Notes: a model not told the origin generated them from the letters alone. A stretch of DNA of 64,000 bases from Pseudo-nitzschia pungens (GCA_037355855.1 CM074763.1:372001-436000); one strand, 5' to 3'. Numbered from the stretch's first letter, positions 21,075 to 31,865 are shown. Made by a program: numbers and translations.

Positions 21075-22586
21075 TTACACCGAAAGCGTTCCCTTGCTGC
21101 TTGCAGTGGCACCGGCTCTGCGTCGGTCAACCATCGCACAAACCCTGAGAGCGCGACCGAATGCCATCGCAGTTGCAAGACAGACGTCGGCAACCGATGT
21201 TGTTTCTTTCACTCCTTTTTCTACGACGTGAACCGTCATCCGACTGTTCATTACCAGAGAATCCAGGCAGTGCTCAAACATCTCACACGACAGCAGCGAA
21301 CTATTGTCAACCGCTGCATCTCCATCATTGTTGCCATCGAAATCAACGTATTCTTGCCGACCGAGGGTCTCGTGGAGATTGTGCTCGAAATACGGACGAT
21401 TCGACAAGTCCATCGTGACCTCTACCGTTGCCTCTTCTTTGGTCGCGTCGGAGAGCCACATTCGGTTCAAACCAGCCTTGCTGCCCAGAGCTTGGGTCAG
21501 GCACTGACCGATCGCGATGCTGACGTCCTCCGCCGTGTGATGATCATCGACCCACAAGTCGCCCTTGCAACGAATCTTGAGAGTCATGTCGGCTTCCTTC
21601 GCCATTGCGGTGTAGAATTTATCGAGAAAGGGAGTCCCGGTATCCACCACTGTGTCCTCGCTGGATCCGTTCAGCAACACGTGCACCGATATGGCGGTTT
21701 CTTTCGTAGTTCTTTCGATTTTTCCTTCTCGTCTCAGCGCCACACCCGCCACGTCGTTGGGACTTCCCTTGTCCCAAATACCGGGCGGATCCAAGAAGAC
21801 TCGCAGGGCTCTCGAAAAGGCTTTGAACGAGCTCTCGACTGCAAAAAGTAGAAAATTGCAGATCGTTGCATTAGTTTCGTGTAAGTGGCGGCGGTGAGCG
21901 TCGATGGAACAAAGGTATTTTGCGAAAGAGCTTCATCCCCATCGCCATCGCCATTGCCATCTTGAACGACCACGACACGACGACCACAACGAGAAAGAAT
22001 ACCTGCACGTACCAATATGGTGGGCGTTGTCGCCGCGAATCTTTTCCAACGAGATCGAAATGCCGGAAGATGATGCTAGGGCTTTCCAAAACGACTCTAT
22101 CGCCGATGTTTCTAGTTTGCCAATTCTTGTTCTACCGACGTTGCGGGGATAGATTCCGTAAGGAGCCAGGCTGTAATTCGTCAGATCATCGTCGATAGTC
22201 TCGCCATTCGTCGATGAAATTATGCACTCTACCAAGGCCTCGTCGAGTGGACAGCAGAACCGAGAAGTGGATGGAGACGCGTCCCGTGTCGAAACCAACA
22301 CCTTCTTCAGCGCACCACCCAATTCTTTCCCAACCGCCGTGCAAAGTTGTACCTGGTTTCCGGCCTCCAATCGGTTTCGGTTGGCGTGATCGTGATCGTG
22401 CTCGTGATCGAAGTTCTCTTCTTCGCTGTCTGCTTCGGTAACAACCTCCAAACCGACGCCCACCTGTGCGTGCGAATTCCATTGATCGATCATGTGATCG
22501 AGATATCCGATCCCCGATAAAATCGGTACTCCGGCTTTCGCTTCGTTGACGCAAGCGACATTTCTGATGCTCATCGAGGCTGTCAT
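21075..22586 (-). CDS. Double-domain imidazoleglycerol-phosphate dehydratase (histidine biosynthesis)
   Basis: The enzyme converts imidazole-glycerol-phosphate to imidazole-acetol-phosphate. Exons are 22586-22013 and 21838-21075 (intron 174 nt, GTACGT...TTGCAG), giving 445 residues, twice the usual IGPD length. Domain 1 (about 1-215) has GYLDHMIDQWNSH and NAHHIVESSFKAFSRALR but lacks the DDHHTxED motif. Domain 2 (about 216-445) has TGTPFLDKF, where the DHM..H His residues are lost, keeps VDDHHTAEDV and DLSNRPYF, lacks the second HHxxE, and ends SSKGTLSV as bacterial HisB does. The halves have thus lost complementary metal ligands. A composite Mn site across the domain interface is inferred. 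No plastid leader is seen at this ATG. Confidence 0.85.
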
Positions 22587-23212
22587 TGTACAACGCAATG
22601 CAACAAGTCGAAGTAAGAGTAAGTGCAAAATACACAGCAGGGGCGGTCACAAGGAAGTTTTCTCTCAATTTCGCTTTGATAACTGATCAGTGATCAGAGA
22701 TCAGTGGAGGGAATGATTGATGGAGCCACCTTCCTCATCTCCAACCTCATCGTACGAGTAAGTTAAGGTTACATGGATGACGAGTTTTGTTCGCTAAAGA
22801 CTTCCACGTGGAAAGCCCAATCAACGTTTTCAACCAAGAATTCGAAAAAACTGTTTTCTGTTCTTTCATAAAAATAATAGCAAGAATACAGATTACCTAG
22901 TACTAGCAAGAATACAGATTACATACTTCCTACAACTACTACTTTTCATGAAGAGTAAAGATAGACTATTCATACATAAAGGAGCATCAGATGTTAGCAC
23001 CAGTGGTGGATATTAAAGTGTTCATATTTATTTCTTTAGTGCTTGTTGAGACTTTCTTGCATTCTGATTGAGAACAAGAAAAACCTCAAGCAGCAACCAA
23101 AGTAATGGAAAAGATAAGAAATAATCATAGATCATACTACTACTTAATGATGAAAGTGCCTGGGCAACCACCAGCTTTGAGCTCCTGTCACTGAAGTATC
23201 AAAGATTTGAAT
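22587..23212. other. Intergenic gap
   Basis: It lies between the 5' end of the IGPD gene and the 3' end of the hypothetical gene at 23213-24262. There is a CTGATCAGTGATCAGAGATCAG run at 22682-22704 and duplicated AGCAAGAATACAGATTAC words near 22880-22922. No gene is seen. Confidence 0.6.
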
Positions 23213-24262
23213 TTAGATTTCGTGCAGATCATAGTTGCGACCAGATTCAAAAACATTGCCTGGAAACGTCTCGTCGAAGGGAATGTCCACATCCGAATCA
23301 AAACTACTGCTATAGAAAAAGTCCTGTTCGACACTCTGTTCATCGGTTGGATACATCGACGAAGAACTGTCGCTTGCCCAACTTTCCGCCACACCGGTCT
23401 CGACAATGGTTTTTGTGGGTGGAAGATTGCTGGCATCGACTTCGGCAAAGAACGATCTGTCCATTTTCGACCACAACGCGGCTTCAATCCCCGAGTTGGC
23501 ATTGTGCAAGAGAACATTGCATTCACCCGTGTACACCGGATGCGCATACGTCACGCCCAAGACAGTAGTAGGTAGTGACTTGTCGTCCGAATCGATTGTT
23601 TCTTCTTTCGTTTCGATCCTTGTGGTCAGATCGCCAAACGAGTCTTCCATGGAGCAGGAGGGGGGAACGCACTTTTTGCCCTGTCGATTGGGTCGGCGCA
23701 TAAAGGTGCGTTTGAAGAAGCGGCGTAATTTGAGTCGGTATCCCGAAGATTTCATCCCTGCCAAGATCGAGGGTGAATTTAATTTCGATAGTGCTCTCCC
23801 TTTGGGTGGTTGGTGGTTTTCCGCCATTTCGACACCGATTTCAGTCCCAAAACTTGGCTTTTCGGGTTCAAAACGGGTACACGTAGGATTGTCTCTCCCG
23901 TACATGTGTTCTGGGAAAATCGTGCCATCGAGGGAATTGAAAGAACTATCGGAACGCACATTGGATAATAGGGAAAACTGCGCATTTAGCCTTGCCTGCT
24001 GAGAGTATCCGTCGTCTATTTCGTTTCGGTCTTTCGATTGGTCGTCAAAGGTCTGAACGGTTGCCTCCATTTGCACAGAACGGCAATCGCCAGCAATATA
24101 ATAGAGAGGTTTCAATACCTCGTCTTGATCCGTGGATTCGGGACTACTCGAGGACGAGAACCGTGATAGGAACGATGAAATAACTTTTTTACTCCGGAGC
24201 CAACCACCTCTCTTTCGCCCAGCATTGTTGGATTTGATCTTCTTTCGTTTCATTTGAGACAT
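23213..24262 (-). CDS. Hypothetical basic/Ser-rich protein
   Basis: An intronless 349-residue ORF starts at ATG 24262. I do not recognise it. The N-terminus is strongly basic (KRKKIKSNNAGRKRGG) with a second Lys/Arg patch near residues 178-195 (RLKLRRFFKRTFMRRP). The rest is Ser/Asp/Glu-rich with no membrane segment or known domain. The two basic patches could be nuclear signals. Codon composition and uninterrupted length support a real gene. It sits in a run of minus-strand genes (21-30 kb). Confidence 0.6.
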   Translation of the reverse strand: MSQMKRKKIKSNNAGRKRGGWLRSKKVISSFLSRFSSSSSPESTDQDEVLKPLYYIAGDCRSVQMEATVQTFDDQSKDRNEIDDGYSQQARLNAQFSLLSNVRSDSSFNSLDGTIFPEHMYGRDNPTCTRFEPEKPSFGTEIGVEMAENHQPPKGRALSKLNSPSILAGMKSSGYRLKLRRFFKRTFMRRPNRQGKKCVPPSCSMEDSFGDLTTRIETKEETIDSDDKSLPTTVLGVTYAHPVYTGECNVLLHNANSGIEAALWSKMDRSFFAEVDASNLPPTKTIVETGVAESWASDSSSSMYPTDEQSVEQDFFYSSSFDSDVDIPFDETFPGNVFESGRNYDLHEI

Positions 24263-24715
24263 GTCTCTATCGTATCTCCCGGGTCGTTATCGTTGTGTAC
24301 GGCAACCAAGTCGGAAACGAATTATGAAAGTTGCTTCTGACAGTGGATTCCGAAAAGAGTACTTTCGAATCCGATGCGGTTTCCGTATAAGCTGAAAGAA
24401 CGACAGATTGCATGGTAAGTGTTAATACGGAACAAAAACTAAACTATAATGATAACTCGCGTTGACTCACTCAAAAAGATTGTCTCTCTGTATTTCGACA
24501 AGCGAAACGAACGATGATATTCGACAAAGAAGACTCTGCTCGCGAGCCTGTCACCCTCGAGGTGCTTTATGTAGGTAATGCAACCCACACGTATTGTCTC
24601 GCGTCTACAAAACTTCTCGTTTATGTATTCAATATGAGGTGCAGGTATTGAGTGTACTGAGTACATGATACAGTACATTGAATGTCTTCGAAACTTTAAT
24701 AGGGGTATTCAGTAT
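24263..24715. other. Intergenic gap
   Basis: This is the spacer between two minus-strand genes. AT content is moderate, there is a short GAGTACATGATACAGTACATTGAATG segment near 24660, and no gene is seen. Confidence 0.55.
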
Positions 24716-26749
24716 TTATAAGCGTGCGGGTGGCATTCGAAGCTTCGATACTTGGTTCGCCTTCCTTTTCCCTGATGGCCGATCCCGATCCCGATCCCCG
24801 TGATCTCCTCCGAGGTCAAAATCCATCCAACGAGCCAGTTTCTGGCGGCTGATTCCGTGAAGACCGGCCAATGCCATGATCTGTTGCCGAATGGATTCTG
24901 CATCGGATTTGGCAAGCTTTTGTTTGGACTTGATTGCGGTGATCATCACATTTTTACTGGTGTGTTCTCCTCCGATGAACTCAAACACCTGAACCTTGTA
25001 TCCGGCAAACTCCAAGAGCAGCGCTCTCAAACTATCGGTCACTGTTTCACTCATTCGTTCCCGATACACACCGTGTTTCAAAATCGACGAGAGCGCATGC
25101 GTTTGGCGCGTCGACGAAAAATGCGCATTCAACTGAGGTCGAACTTGCTTGTGGCAGCAAGGCGCAACAACAATAACATTGGCGTTCTGGGCGATTCCAG
25201 AATACAGGGCATCGTCCGTAGCCGTATCGCACGCGTGCAAGGCAACGAGCACACTGAGCGAATCATCATCATCATCATCATTCTTGTCTTTCTCCGTGCT
25301 GCTCCCGAGCGCCGACGTCTCGGCCACGACCTGCTCGATGGTTCCTTCCTCGAAATTCAGCGAGTCGAAGCTTTCGCCGAGGGAGCGAGCAATTCCCGAA
25401 ATCTCGGCCACCAATTTTGGTCGCACGTCAATGCCCGTCGTGGTCACCGACCCGTACCGGTCGTGCAGGTAGGAATGGAGGGAGAACGTTAGGTACGCTC
25501 GTCCGCACCCCATGTCCACAACCGAGATGGATTTCCGCTCCTGTTTCTGGCAGTCGTCCACGATCCGTCCAACGATTTCTACGAATTTCTGGCACTGTCG
25601 AAGCTTTCCTTTCATGCGGGGCTTGGGTTGGCCGTCGTCCCGGGTCACCCCCAATCGCTGGAAGAACTCGGCCCGGTTCGATAACGGGACCTGCTTGACG
25701 CGATCGTGCGACGTTGCGATCGCCGATCCCATGGACGTCGCGGATGCCGATGCCGATGCCGACGCAGCGCCAGAACCGTCCGTGTTCTGGACCCTCTGCG
25801 TTCGAATCGTTCCGATCGTTCCGGTTTCGCCCGGGACGATCAGGTCGCAGACCTTGTCCACCGCCACCAGCTGCGCGCTCCGAATGGACTGCGCGCGAAC
25901 GGCCTCGACGCCCCATTCCGAAGCCATCTCCGCCGGATCGCCGACGACGAGGTCGTAGATCGTTTTGGGAACCTCCGAGAGAGGAAAATTCTTGCAAATA
26001 TCCGTTGCGCCGTGGTATTTGACGGTGAGTTGCATCACCACCCGCGTTGCGGAATCATCATTGTCGCCGCTGCCGCTGCCGCCGCCGCTGCTGCTCGGTT
26101 TCTTGGATCGTCGCCTGTCCCTTTTCTGCTTCGGCGCCGAGATTCGAATGAGCCGGCCCAACACCTGACGAATCGATCCACGCAAGTCATCGCTGTTGTT
26201 GTCTTGAGTGTTTCCTTTCTTCTTCTTTTTGGGTTTCTTGGGTCCGCGAAGGACGAGTGAGACAAAGGTTTGTTCCCGAAGCGCTTCTTCGACCCGATCC
26301 GCGAAGTTCTGTCCCAGTTCCGATCTCGAAACGGCATCGGCTCGGGCTTGGGGGTCCGGTTCCGTTCCGGGTTCCGCGTCCTTTCGTTTGGCACGCCTCG
26401 CGATCTTCGTCGATGCGAAATCGGATTGCGACAGAGGCGAAGGCCTTCTCCGCACCGGGAGCGATGCCGTCGTCCACTCTCGATGGAAAGAATCAGCGCC
26501 ACCATCTATTGCCCTGCTCGATGGAGCACGTATCCTCCTCGGAGTGCGGACATTGGTGTCGAGCACAAATGCGTGGACGACGACGAAAGAACCGTGCCAC
26601 TCGTGGTTGCTGCCGAGGATTCCGGTTCCCGCCAACGGTGCGAGTGCGGATGATAGTACGTGTATCGCGGGAGCGAGCAAGGCAGAAACGAGAAAGAGAC
26701 GAATTCGGATGGCCCACCACTTTGACAGTGGCATCGACACCGGCTTCAT
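24716..26749 (-). CDS. SAM-dependent methyltransferase (Methyltransf_32/GSTCD-like) with signal peptide
   Basis: An intronless 677-residue protein starts at ATG 26749. Near residues 380-640 it carries a class I methyltransferase core of the PF13679 type: VVDMGCGRAYLTFSLHSYL (motif I), TGIDVRPKLV, VALHACDTATDDAL, APCCHKQVRPQL, and FEFIGGEHTSKNVMIT. Cys-Cys-His in the PCCH motif is typical of this family, whose substrates are mostly unknown. The first 35 residues contain a hydrophobic helix (LFLVSALLAPAIHVLSSALA), and a second hydrophobic stretch ends VVHAFVLDT, so import into plastid or secretory pathway is likely. A basic, Ser-rich region (residues 150-230) separates leader and enzyme. RNA or protein as substrate cannot be decided. 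Confidence 0.75.
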   Translation of the reverse strand: MKPVSMPLSKWWAIRIRLFLVSALLAPAIHVLSSALAPLAGTGILGSNHEWHGSFVVVHAFVLDTNVRTPRRIRAPSSRAIDGGADSFHREWTTASLPVRRRPSPLSQSDFASTKIARRAKRKDAEPGTEPDPQARADAVSRSELGQNFADRVEEALREQTFVSLVLRGPKKPKKKKKGNTQDNNSDDLRGSIRQVLGRLIRISAPKQKRDRRRSKKPSSSGGGSGSGDNDDSATRVVMQLTVKYHGATDICKNFPLSEVPKTIYDLVVGDPAEMASEWGVEAVRAQSIRSAQLVAVDKVCDLIVPGETGTIGTIRTQRVQNTDGSGAASASASASATSMGSAIATSHDRVKQVPLSNRAEFFQRLGVTRDDGQPKPRMKGKLRQCQKFVEIVGRIVDDCQKQERKSISVVDMGCGRAYLTFSLHSYLHDRYGSVTTTGIDVRPKLVAEISGIARSLGESFDSLNFEEGTIEQVVAETSALGSSTEKDKNDDDDDDSLSVLVALHACDTATDDALYSGIAQNANVIVVAPCCHKQVRPQLNAHFSSTRQTHALSSILKHGVYRERMSETVTDSLRALLLEFAGYKVQVFEFIGGEHTSKNVMITAIKSKQKLAKSDAESIRQQIMALAGLHGISRQKLARWMDFDLGGDHGDRDRDRPSGKRKANQVSKLRMPPARL

Positions 26750-26955
26750 CGTCTCTGCGGTGCGTTGAGTTGCGCGTCGTCTCGTCTCGTCTTTCGGATG
26801 CTATCGTGATGCGTGCGACAGAGGACACAGAGGCATTACGGTTGCTTGTATTCGGACTTGTAGTTGTACTTGTACTTGATATGCAGCATCCATCAAACAT
26901 CAAAAACTGAAGGGCTTTCGGAACATAAAGAATTTGGCACAACACTTTTGAACAC

Positions 26956-26989
26956 TGATGGATGATGGATGATGGATGATGGATGATGG
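26956..26989. repeat. (GATGGAT)n heptamer tandem repeat
   Basis: About five perfect 7-base units lie some 210 bases upstream of the methyltransferase start codon. Confidence 0.85.
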
Positions 26990-27278
26990 CAGGCCAATAA
27001 CTACCTATTAATTTCGAAGTACAGTAAGTTAGTACGTAAGGTTACTTGTAGTCAGAATCTAAAAAAGAAAGGGCCTTATTCGGATTTTTGGGATAGATTG
27101 TTGATTATTGCTCATATTGTGATGTGCGGGATTTTTTTTTTACTTTGAATCCGTACAAATCTGGACGGTTAAATTTCGTGTACTAGCGATCAGACAAACG
27201 ATACTAAATACCCTAATTACAATTTTAATTAATGATGAACGGACATTTCAAATATTAATGCACATGATACTATGTAAT

Positions 27279-27306
27279 AATGCACATGATACATATCATG
27301 TGCATT
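27279..27306. repeat. Perfect palindrome with 13-bp arms
   Basis: Arms AATGCACATGATA and TATCATGTGCATT flank a 2-base centre. A direct copy of the left arm's core occurs about 22 bases upstream (27257-27270). Confidence 0.9.
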
Positions 27307-27342
27307 TATGGAACGACGGTGATTCAAACATCAAATTCAAGA

Positions 27343-27464
27343 TTAAATCACCGTCTTAAATATTCAATACTCTAGATAACAAATCACGGTGTTAAATTTC
27401 GAATCACCGTCTTAAATAGTATTCAATACGGTACTCTAGATAACAAATCATTGTGTTAAATTTC
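27343..27464. repeat. Two-copy direct repeat of about 60 bp
   Basis: Units 27343-27400 and 27401-27464 share AATCACCGTCTTAAAT, ATTCAATAC, CTCTAGATAACAAATCA and GTGTTAAATTTC. The second carries a 5-base GGTAC-type insertion. Confidence 0.85.
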
Positions 27465-28177
27465 CAATAGAGGTGCGTCAGTATCGAATGAATATGATGT
27501 TATTAATATCAACGTCTTTCAAACATGTTATTCGATAGATATGTACCTCGATATGTTATTTGATGTGTATCAGTATTGAATCAACATCTTTTTACTTGAG
27601 AGAATGAATCACCATCTTAAACGGTCGGCGGGAGGGCACGCCAGCGAGTGGCTCATATTCACAACTTACTGGTAATTACTTCGTACGTCTCACTCGATGA
27701 TGATTGATTCATTCTCCGTTTGTTGATTGGTGGAAATGATTTGGTCGATTTCACAAGATCCTGCCGTAGCATACCAGTCCGTCCATCATACCTCATTCTG
27801 GTACGTACGATACTTCTAAGTCTCGGTTCCAGTTTTGGAAGGACTGAGGATGGAATCAACGATCGAACTCCATCACAGACAACATAATAATATTATGGTA
27901 TGAATCATGATTAACCTTACCCAACTGAACTAGCTGCCTTGATGATCAAAGACGGAAGTAAGTTCCGTCGTTGGATGAGATCAAAGCGTGATAGAGTGCA
28001 GTCTGGCATAATACTAATCGACAGAATGGCACTTGGAAACGGATTTTCATACCGTTGCATAGAACTAATGTTAGTGAATACTGGCATCCACCAAAAATGA
28101 CGTCATCAATTATGTTTCTCGGCGCATCGAGTAATATCTATTGCTTGCAACCGAATGCCGATCCAACGTTTCTCCCT

Positions 28178-30217
28178 TTAGCGTGCTCTGCTGTCGTTTT
28201 CCCGTCGCTGCACCAGCCGGAGGAAATGGGACTCGGTATTGGTCTGCTCCATTGTCTCCAGGTCGACTCGGTACTTTCCGTTCGAAAGCAGCACGGTGGA
28301 GGAGGACGCCGGGTGCACCGCTTCTGCTTCCGCTTCGAGGGTCTCGGTCCGACGACACGAAAACCGAAGCGATCGAAAGGCGAGTTCGAGCGTCCGGGTG
28401 CTCTCGGCGTCGTAGGGAACCCAGCCGACATCGTCGTCCGCATCGAACCACCACGTGGCGGCAGGAGCAGCGTCGGGGTCGGTGTCAGCAGCAGCCGTGC
28501 TGCCCGATGCGGCCTCTTGCGCCCGGGCCGCGGTCGGTTGCACGGGATCGACTTTGCCTTTGGCTTTGCATTTGGCTCGGGTGGATGCACTGCCGTCGTC
28601 ACCGCCGCCGTCGCCACTGTCGTCACCACCAATGCCCGGAGTGGACTCGAACGCGCACGCACTGGTACCCGTATCAGTATCAGTATCAGTATCAGTACCG
28701 ATACCAGTGCCGCGGTTCAGCTGGATGACTTGGCGCGTGGACAACAGTCTTCCGCTCTGCTTGTCGGCTCCGCAGACCCGACACGAATCCCTGGATCCCG
28801 GGACGACTCGTTGCGGGAGGCAACGTGGGCACCACCAATCGCCCTTTCGAAAGGACGACCCGGAGGCGTCCCTCTCGGGAGCTCGGATCGTCCCCTCGCT
28901 GGATTGGTTGGGATTGGCATTGGCATTGGCATTGGAAAGGTCATTGGCATCGGCATCGACGACGCCGTCCCCTTCCCCGCTCGACGGCCAAAAGTCGATT
29001 TCGTTCCCCCCCGCATTCCGAGCGAAATAGTTGGCAGTTTCGCAAGGAAACTGCTCGCGGTGATAGTTTTCCCCGTGCGTCGCGCAAAGAATGTCGTGAT
29101 CGACCCCCCCGCGGATCCGGACCCCCACCCCGGCATTGTCCGTGATCCGGCACTTTCTCATGATCAGAGACGACGTTTTGGTGTTTGTGTTTGTAGAAGC
29201 AATTGTTTTGGCTTTTGTTTTCGTTGCGGTTCCGGCTTGGGTTTGGATTTGGATTTGGTTCTGGGTCTGCCTCCCATTGTCCGATGGCGCTGGCACCGCC
29301 GACGAAACCTCGATGGCGGCCTTGTCCGGCCGCACCGTCCCCCGGAAGGAGCAGCCCTCCAGCACCACGGAAGCGTTCGCGTAGGCGTAGAGTCCCCTCA
29401 CGGCCGCATCCAAAACGGAGCAATCCACCAGGGACAAAACGCACTCCCCCCGGGCGCAAACCCCGTGGACCCCCGTTTCGGCGATCGTCGAGGAAAAGGC
29501 CTCCAGCCGCGTCCGGCCAAAGCACACCAGGGCCGACCGCAACGGGGCCGAGAACACCGACCGCTCCAGGCGCACGCTCGCCTTTTGGACCGCCCAGCAG
29601 CAGAATCCGGCGCGGCTGGTCACCAGCGAGTCTCGGATGTCGACGCTGGATTTGTAGCGGAGATTGACGGCGGCGCCCACCCTGCGGCAGTCGCTGTTTT
29701 CGTCGTCGTCTTCCTCGTGGACCAGCTCCAGATCGACGATGCTCAACCGGCTGTGGTTGTTCAGCAGAAAGAGACTGTGGGGGGTCCCGGAAATTCGGAT
29801 GCGCTTGCGGGGGGATTGTGCCGACGGGGGCGACGACGACGAAGAGGAAGCCAACGACGAAGAGGGGGAAGACAACGACGAAGAGGAGGAGGAGGACGAC
29901 GAATGTGGCAGCACTCCCCGAATCGTGAGAAACTGGCGTTTTCGCAGAACAATGGTTTCTCGCAAACCCTCCACATCGCACAGGAGATGCAAGGGCCGGT
30001 GGGTCTCTGCCGCGAATTGGCAGGCTTCGGAAAAGGTTCGGAGATGCGGCTGATTTTCGTCGATCGCTTCGACGCCATACGGAGGATTCGTCGGGGGGAA
30101 AAGAATGGGATCATCGAGACTCGGGGATTGGACGACGTCAGAAGATGATGCCAACGATGATTCTGCCCTCGTCGTTGTCGTTATCGTTGTCGTTGTCGTT
30201 ATCGTTGTCGTTGTCAT
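28178..30217 (-). CDS. Beta-helix + zinc finger + WWE domain protein
   Basis: An intronless 679-residue ORF starts at ATG 30217. After a Thr-rich start and Ser-rich stretch, residues about 155-385 show the regular hydrophobic/Ser turns of a right-handed parallel beta-helix (VRLERSVFSAPLRSALV, LSLVDCSVLDAAVRGLY, VVLEGCSF, LIMRKCRITDNAGVGVRI). Residues about 455-483 are a WxC-x2-C-x10-C-x2-C zinc finger (DWWCPRCL ... CRVCGADK) of RanBP2-like spacing. Residues about 588-672 fit a WWE domain: WWFDADDDVGWVPYDAES, KYRVDLETMEQTN, LRLVQRR. WWE domains bind ADP-ribose chains or ATP and usually sit in ubiquitin ligases or PARPs. The full architecture is not one I know; its role is unknown. A 697-residue plus-strand ORF across it is a GC-driven shadow. 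Confidence 0.78.
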   Translation of the reverse strand: MTTTTITTTTTITTTTRAESSLASSSDVVQSPSLDDPILFPPTNPPYGVEAIDENQPHLRTFSEACQFAAETHRPLHLLCDVEGLRETIVLRKRQFLTIRGVLPHSSSSSSSSSLSSPSSSLASSSSSSPPSAQSPRKRIRISGTPHSLFLLNNHSRLSIVDLELVHEEDDDENSDCRRVGAAVNLRYKSSVDIRDSLVTSRAGFCCWAVQKASVRLERSVFSAPLRSALVCFGRTRLEAFSSTIAETGVHGVCARGECVLSLVDCSVLDAAVRGLYAYANASVVLEGCSFRGTVRPDKAAIEVSSAVPAPSDNGRQTQNQIQIQTQAGTATKTKAKTIASTNTNTKTSSLIMRKCRITDNAGVGVRIRGGVDHDILCATHGENYHREQFPCETANYFARNAGGNEIDFWPSSGEGDGVVDADANDLSNANANANPNQSSEGTIRAPERDASGSSFRKGDWWCPRCLPQRVVPGSRDSCRVCGADKQSGRLLSTRQVIQLNRGTGIGTDTDTDTDTGTSACAFESTPGIGGDDSGDGGGDDGSASTRAKCKAKGKVDPVQPTAARAQEAASGSTAAADTDPDAAPAATWWFDADDDVGWVPYDAESTRTLELAFRSLRFSCRRTETLEAEAEAVHPASSSTVLLSNGKYRVDLETMEQTNTESHFLRLVQRRENDSRAR

Positions 30218-31865
30218 GATAGTCGCTCACGATTCTCTTATTGGGATTGCGGTTGCTCTTTGCGTCTCGTGGATGATTCGGATAAGATGATCCAGACTCC
30301 ACACCTGGTTTTGTCTCGTCTACCACCAACCTCCAACCAGGACCTTTCGTTTGCAACAAAATCTGTGTAAGAGTAACCTTACTGAGCACACAATTCACAT
30401 TATTATTTTTTGATTTGACATGCGACAAAATTAACATACTTTTTCAATGTACACAGAGTAAGGTCTTACACGTACGTCTCGATACACCAACAAAAGAACA
30501 AAGTAAGGTTAAATTACTCTATCAAGTACGAGTAAGTTACTATGAATCAGTATTGAGTACCTTGCTTCGTATGTAATTGGAAGAACAGAGATTATTTGGT
30601 ATAACTACCAGGTAATTAGTGATACTAGTACTAGTAGATTGAAGATGGAGGAGGATGAAGAATGGGGAGTTCCTCTATCACTACTAGTTTTCCCAACAAC
30701 AAGCAGGAGGGAGCAAGCTCTGCCATCACAACCTCCTCCTCTAACACATGAAACGTGCTGCTTGTTTTTTTAAACACTGGCTGTCACCTAAAACTTTGAA
30801 TTTGCGCAGAGAGGGTGGTTTCGTCGCTGATGGTGGGGGACTTTCAATCAAGAGAAAATATAAACCATCATGGATAGTCATTGATGAAGATATCTCTCAA
30901 TTAGTACTAGCAGTTTTACTTGTAGGGGGAGTGTGGGTTGTTAGGAGGTTTCATGCAGAGAAATGGACACCCATCAATACACTCTTGAAAGTGGAGTAAG
31001 ATCTTAGTACCGGTAGTAGTACTACTACAAGTACTCTAGTGCCAAACAGCAGTCCTTTACGGTATGTAATTACCGGTACAGGTATGTAAATGAGTTCGAT
31101 TGACAGAAAAGAACTGGTATTTTATTGTTTTTAAGGAAGCCGTTTCCCTTTTTTTCGGTAATTACATGCCTTTTCGCTTTTTTTGTTCTGAATTATCGTC
31201 GGTCTTACTGGGTCCTGGTTTCGATTATCCAAATTGCTATCAGCGTTCTTCTTTTTTATCAAGTAAATACTACTAATGATCATTTTGCCACTTTTTCTTG
31301 CCGACCAACGAAACCCGTAGTTCCAACTGGGTCCTGGATGTGTGTAGTAGACCTTTCTTCAATCCCCATTATTTACAATGAAAGCGATATTTTATAGAAC
31401 AGCAAGGTTTAGAACACTCTCTGCTCGGGTTTGAATATGTTATCTTTTCGAAGGAAAGGCATATAATTCTACTTTGCTCGGGTCTCGCACAATGATAATA
31501 CGAAGTACTAGTACTACTATGAACTAATGGTGATAGTACTAATGAAAATGGTGTGCACGTATTTTGTCGGAAACTGGTGGACACCATAATGTGAGCCAAT
31601 GATGTATCAAGATAGATTGAGATGAGAGTCCAGGCATATCTTCCTTAGGCACTTATTGATAGAACTTCTCAGACGTGATGCAGTGCTGGCGCATGTAGAT
31701 TTTTCTCGAGTGTTGATCAACAGTCTCTCCCCATTTTGAAATGAACATTCTTTCTGTTCACATCATGCGATGCAGACTAAAATTGGATCCTCTCACAAAA
31801 TAACTTCGGATCTTCTCTGAAACCATACTACATACAACACACGATACAGCCCAAAGGACACTTTC

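Larger units (their letters stand above)
26750..28177. other. AT-rich intergenic region with palindrome and tandem repeats
   Basis: No gene is supported. It holds a GATGGAT heptamer array (26956-26989), a perfect 13-bp inverted repeat (27279-27306) and a twofold repeat of about 60 bp (27343-27464). Confidence 0.65.

Noticed and set aside
28055..30148. 697-codon plus-strand ORF
   Set aside because: The minus strand encodes the beta-helix/WWE protein with an ATG and real motifs; the plus reading is Arg/Gly/Ser-rich noise.
30748..30999. 83-codon plus ORF with one hydrophobic stretch
   Set aside because: No homology, no conserved flanks and no gene context; too short to support by itself.
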